NCBI GenBank assembly: GCA_021793235.1 | Contig: JAJYTD010000016.1 | Span: forward strand, 1-64,000 | DNA length: 64,000 nt | Direction: 5' to 3' | From: Actinomycetes bacterium | GTDB lineage: Bacteria; Actinomycetota; Actinomycetes; Streptosporangiales; Streptosporangiaceae | In this document: piece after piece, positions 63,316 through 64,000 of the stretch | How the letters are laid out: the number at the start of each line of letters is the position of its first letter | Numbering within the stretch: the first letter of the stretch is position 1 | Program-made: the position numbers and the translations under genes | Notes under the pieces: model-generated | Told to the model about the DNA's origin: nothing | Seen by the model: only the letters and a program-made list of their open reading frames with translations | Database searches by the model: none

Positions 63316-63341
63316 AACGCGTCGGTCCGTGTCAAGATTCC
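63316..63341 (-). promoter_or_regulatory. SigR (sigma-R/SigH)-type promoter of rbpA
   Basis: On the minus strand GGAAT (63337-63341) is separated by exactly 18 nt from GTT (63316-63318), the consensus of thiol-stress sigma-R promoters. In Streptomyces coelicolor rbpA belongs to the sigma-R regulon. A TTGACA overlapping the spacer (63330-63335) could add a vegetative -35, but a proper -10 for it is not seen. Confidence 0.7.
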
Positions 63342-63523
63342 CCGGACGTCGGTAATCCAACCGTGCCGGGCTGTTCGGCCACTGGTGACCGGACGCGCCG
63401 CACCCTGGTCCCGCTGGCATCATCCCGCGTCGGCGGTGGTGCGCCCGTAGCGGCGTCGCCCCAGCACAACACCTCTTTTAGGCAATCTTTGCCAGGTCTG
63501 TGCGGTGCTTGCGCAGCCGGCCC

Positions 63524-63931
63524 TCAGCCGAGGCGTTCCAAGACGACCACGGGGATGGACCGGTCGGTCGCTGCCTGGTAGGCGTCGTACTCCGGCCAGG
63601 CCGATGCCATGAGCGGCCACAGCCGCGTCTTCTCCGCCTCGGTGGCGGTGCGGGCGCGGGCGCTGAACCGGTCGCCCTTCACCTGGACACCGACTTCGGG
63701 AGTTGCGGAGAGGTTCTTGTACCACAGCGGATCGTCCGGGGCCCCGCCCTTGGAGGCGACGACCACGTAGTCCTTTCCGTCGCGCTGGTAGATGAGGGGC
63801 GTGCTCCGCGGCCGCCCCGACCTCCGTCCGGTGGTGGTCAGGATGAGCGTGGTGGTCCCGCGCCAGTCATGGCCCTCCTCGCCGTCGGTCGCCTGGTACC
63901 GCTCCACGTGTTCCTTGCCGTACAGCACCAC
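63524..63931 (-). CDS. Ddn-like (deazaflavin) nitroreductase-family protein
   Basis: A 135-residue split-barrel protein of the Ddn family, whose members often use coenzyme F420. Recognisable parts are TTTLILTTTGRRSGRPRSTP (active-site turn), LIYQRDGKDYVVVASKGGAP, DPLWYKNLSATPEVGVQV and WPLMASAWPEYDAYQAATDR. The start is GTG 63931, next to the window edge. The gene is upstream of rbpA on the same strand with a 250-nt gap that contains the SigR-type promoter, so they are separately controlled. Substrate unknown; F420 use is inferred from the family. Confidence 0.88.
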   Translation of the reverse strand: MVLYGKEHVERYQATDGEEGHDWRGTTTLILTTTGRRSGRPRSTPLIYQRDGKDYVVVASKGGAPDDPLWYKNLSATPEVGVQVKGDRFSARARTATEAEKTRLWPLMASAWPEYDAYQAATDRSIPVVVLERLG

Positions 63932-64000
63932 GGTGTGCTCCGTTCCTTAATCCGATCGGCGTGCCTAAAGTCCCCACCGTGGTCGCGGTACCCAGCTCGG

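Overview
The window is a stretch of high-GC actinobacterial chromosome. Markers of the phylum are a complete Pup-proteasome locus (arc, dop, pup, prcB, prcA, pafA and a fused pafBC), RbpA, a GarA/OdhI-type FHA protein, polyphosphate glucokinase, an F420-type Ddn-like enzyme, many GTG starts and probable leaderless genes. Gene content and order fit Streptosporangiales/Nocardiopsaceae relatives (Nocardiopsis, Thermobifida, Streptomonospora). That placement is inference, since no rRNA gene is present. I saw no tRNA, rRNA, CRISPR array, prophage or insertion sequence.

Layout. 1-8.5 kb: end of a membrane protein, a divergent ThyX, a split-barrel-like protein, an overlapping cstA / CC-ending small protein / ArsA-type ATPase operon, a CDP-alcohol phosphatidyltransferase and a sugar-nucleotidyltransferase/phosphomannomutase-like fusion. 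8.8-18.6 kb: a locus that in mycobacteria runs garA - MerR - DUF151 - MerR - gcvP. Here it is opened by about 4 kb carrying a 63-residue peptide, a TPR protein, a 455-residue unknown protein and a small membrane protein; the first MerR is missing. gcvP has a glycine riboswitch. 18.6-32.5 kb: a doubly broken Uma2 pseudogene, TPR protein, hydrolase, a frameshifted DUF5999-like gene, endonuclease V, ThrE exporter, a two-component pair, a RecB-like nuclease, an M50 protease, a SLOG-like protein, an XRE-TPR regulator with a divergent small gene, ppgK and trmI.

32.6-44.5 kb is the proteasome block. ARC unfolds pupylated proteins for the PrcA/PrcB core. Pup ends in GGQ and so needs Dop deamidation before PafA ligates it. 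The fused WYL regulator PafBC follows, with an FKBP lipoprotein and a DUF3866 protein between. 44.5-50.8 kb: tatA, tatC, a DUF397 protein, helY and a GT4 glycosyltransferase. 51-59 kb: acyl-CoA dehydrogenase and a complete sugar ABC importer with its own ATPase, convergent with a second MsiK-like ATPase. 59.6-64 kb: lnt, fxsA, a HAD phosphatase, rbpA with a SigR-type promoter and a Ddn-like protein.

Most interesting items: the three-gene peptide/TPR/unknown island inside the garA-gcvP locus; the CstA-CC peptide-ArsA operon; the beta-sandwich inserted in a sugar permease; and several unusually perfect intergenic palindromes, the largest being a 22-bp stem after prcA and a nested palindrome after thyX.
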